DNA of 64,000 nt from CAYOHG01 sp964465125 (GTDB lineage Bacteria; Planctomycetota; Phycisphaerae; UBA1845; Fen-1342): NCBI GenBank assembly GCA_964465125.1, contig CAYXIO010000012.1, forward strand, positions 18,912 through 82,911. The letters run 5' to 3'. The notes beneath the pieces are model-generated. The model was not told the origin of the DNA, did no database searches, and saw only the letters and a list, made by a program, of their open reading frames with translations. This document shows, one piece after another, positions 63,955 to 64,000 of this stretch. The position numbers and the translations under genes were made by a program. The stretch's first letter is position 1. Each line of letters opens with the position of its first letter.

Positions 63955-64000
63955 GGGCGGGTTGAATCCAGCCAGAGAGGGGCGGGTTAGAACCAGCCAG
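63955..64000 (+). repeat. Imperfect 21-bp direct repeat reaching the window edge
   Basis: GGGCGGGTTGAATCCAGCCAG (63955-63975) and GGGCGGGTTAGAACCAGCCAG (63980-64000) are 18 of 21 identical, with a 25-bp period. The array may continue past the edge. Confidence 0.7.

Noticed and set aside
63955..64000. CRISPR array at the right edge
   Set aside because: Only two copies are visible, the gap between them is 4 nt, and no cas gene is present; it is a short tandem repeat.

Overview
This is a strongly GC-rich, gene-dense bacterial chromosome segment that looks like Planctomycetota, perhaps Phycisphaerae-like. The phylum call is inference from a combination of families: a planctomycete-type ECF sigma factor coupled to a Ser/Thr kinase, a DUF1800/DUF1501 pair, secreted proteins ending in dockerin-like double EF-hands, PEP-CTERM and other C-terminal sorting tails, and OmcB-like DUF11 repeat proteins. 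LptD and many lipoproteins point to an outer membrane, FliD/FliS to flagella, and a prepilin peptidase to type IV pili or a type II-like system. I see no phage, transposase, CRISPR array or plasmid function. The only RNA gene found is tRNA-Arg(CCT) near the right end.

Layout. 1-2.1 kb: signalling pair (kinase truncated by the left edge). 2-5.8 kb: dockerin-tailed secreted protein, a strong terminator, then a Cys-rich small lipoprotein and an unknown secreted protein. 5.9-9.2 kb: GH65 glycoside phosphorylase divergent from a PPDK-regulator-like protein. 9.5-14.3 kb: tandem pair of secreted glucose/sorbosone dehydrogenase-like proteins. 14.4-20 kb: radical SAM protein and the DUF1800-DUF1501 unit. 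20-24.6 kb: thioredoxin, small lipoprotein, DprA and a sulfatase-fold/TPR protein lacking key active-site residues. 24.7-29.5 kb: gamma-glutamyltransferase, QueD, QueE and PurF. 29.8-36.6 kb: LptD, an expanded FliD, FliS. 36.8-42.4 kb: Gfo/Idh/MocA oxidoreductase, GT-C membrane protein, QW-repeat protein, zincin, SppA. 42.5-52.4 kb: PEP-CTERM protein, laccase-domain protein, MDR dehydrogenase, then a minus-strand run MPE-aroK-pilD-murI-HEAT lipoprotein, a small lipoprotein and a large SdrD-B/TSP3 surface protein. 52.7-58.7 kb: an acyl-CoA mutase catalytic subunit with isobutyryl-CoA-mutase-type specificity residues and two DUF11 surface proteins. 58.7-64 kb: OtsB-GH15 fusion plus OtsA, a universal stress protein, the tRNA, and a tandem repeat running off the edge.

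How genes work together. OtsA and the OtsB-GH15 fusion (4-nt overlap) give trehalose synthesis and probably turnover; the GH65 enzyme may process related disaccharides. QueD and QueE are consecutive steps to 7-deazaguanine. FliD and FliS cap and chaperone the flagellar filament. A large share of the window encodes exported or surface proteins with at least three kinds of C-terminal tail.

The observations I would look at first are the acyl-CoA mutase specificity residues, the sulfatase-fold pseudoenzyme, the six-repeat FliD, the disulfide-bracketed dockerins, the nested domain in the first GSDH protein, the DUF11 pair with a shared C-terminal module, and apparent leaderless starts of queE and purF. 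No single locus here can be claimed as a new defence or mobile system.
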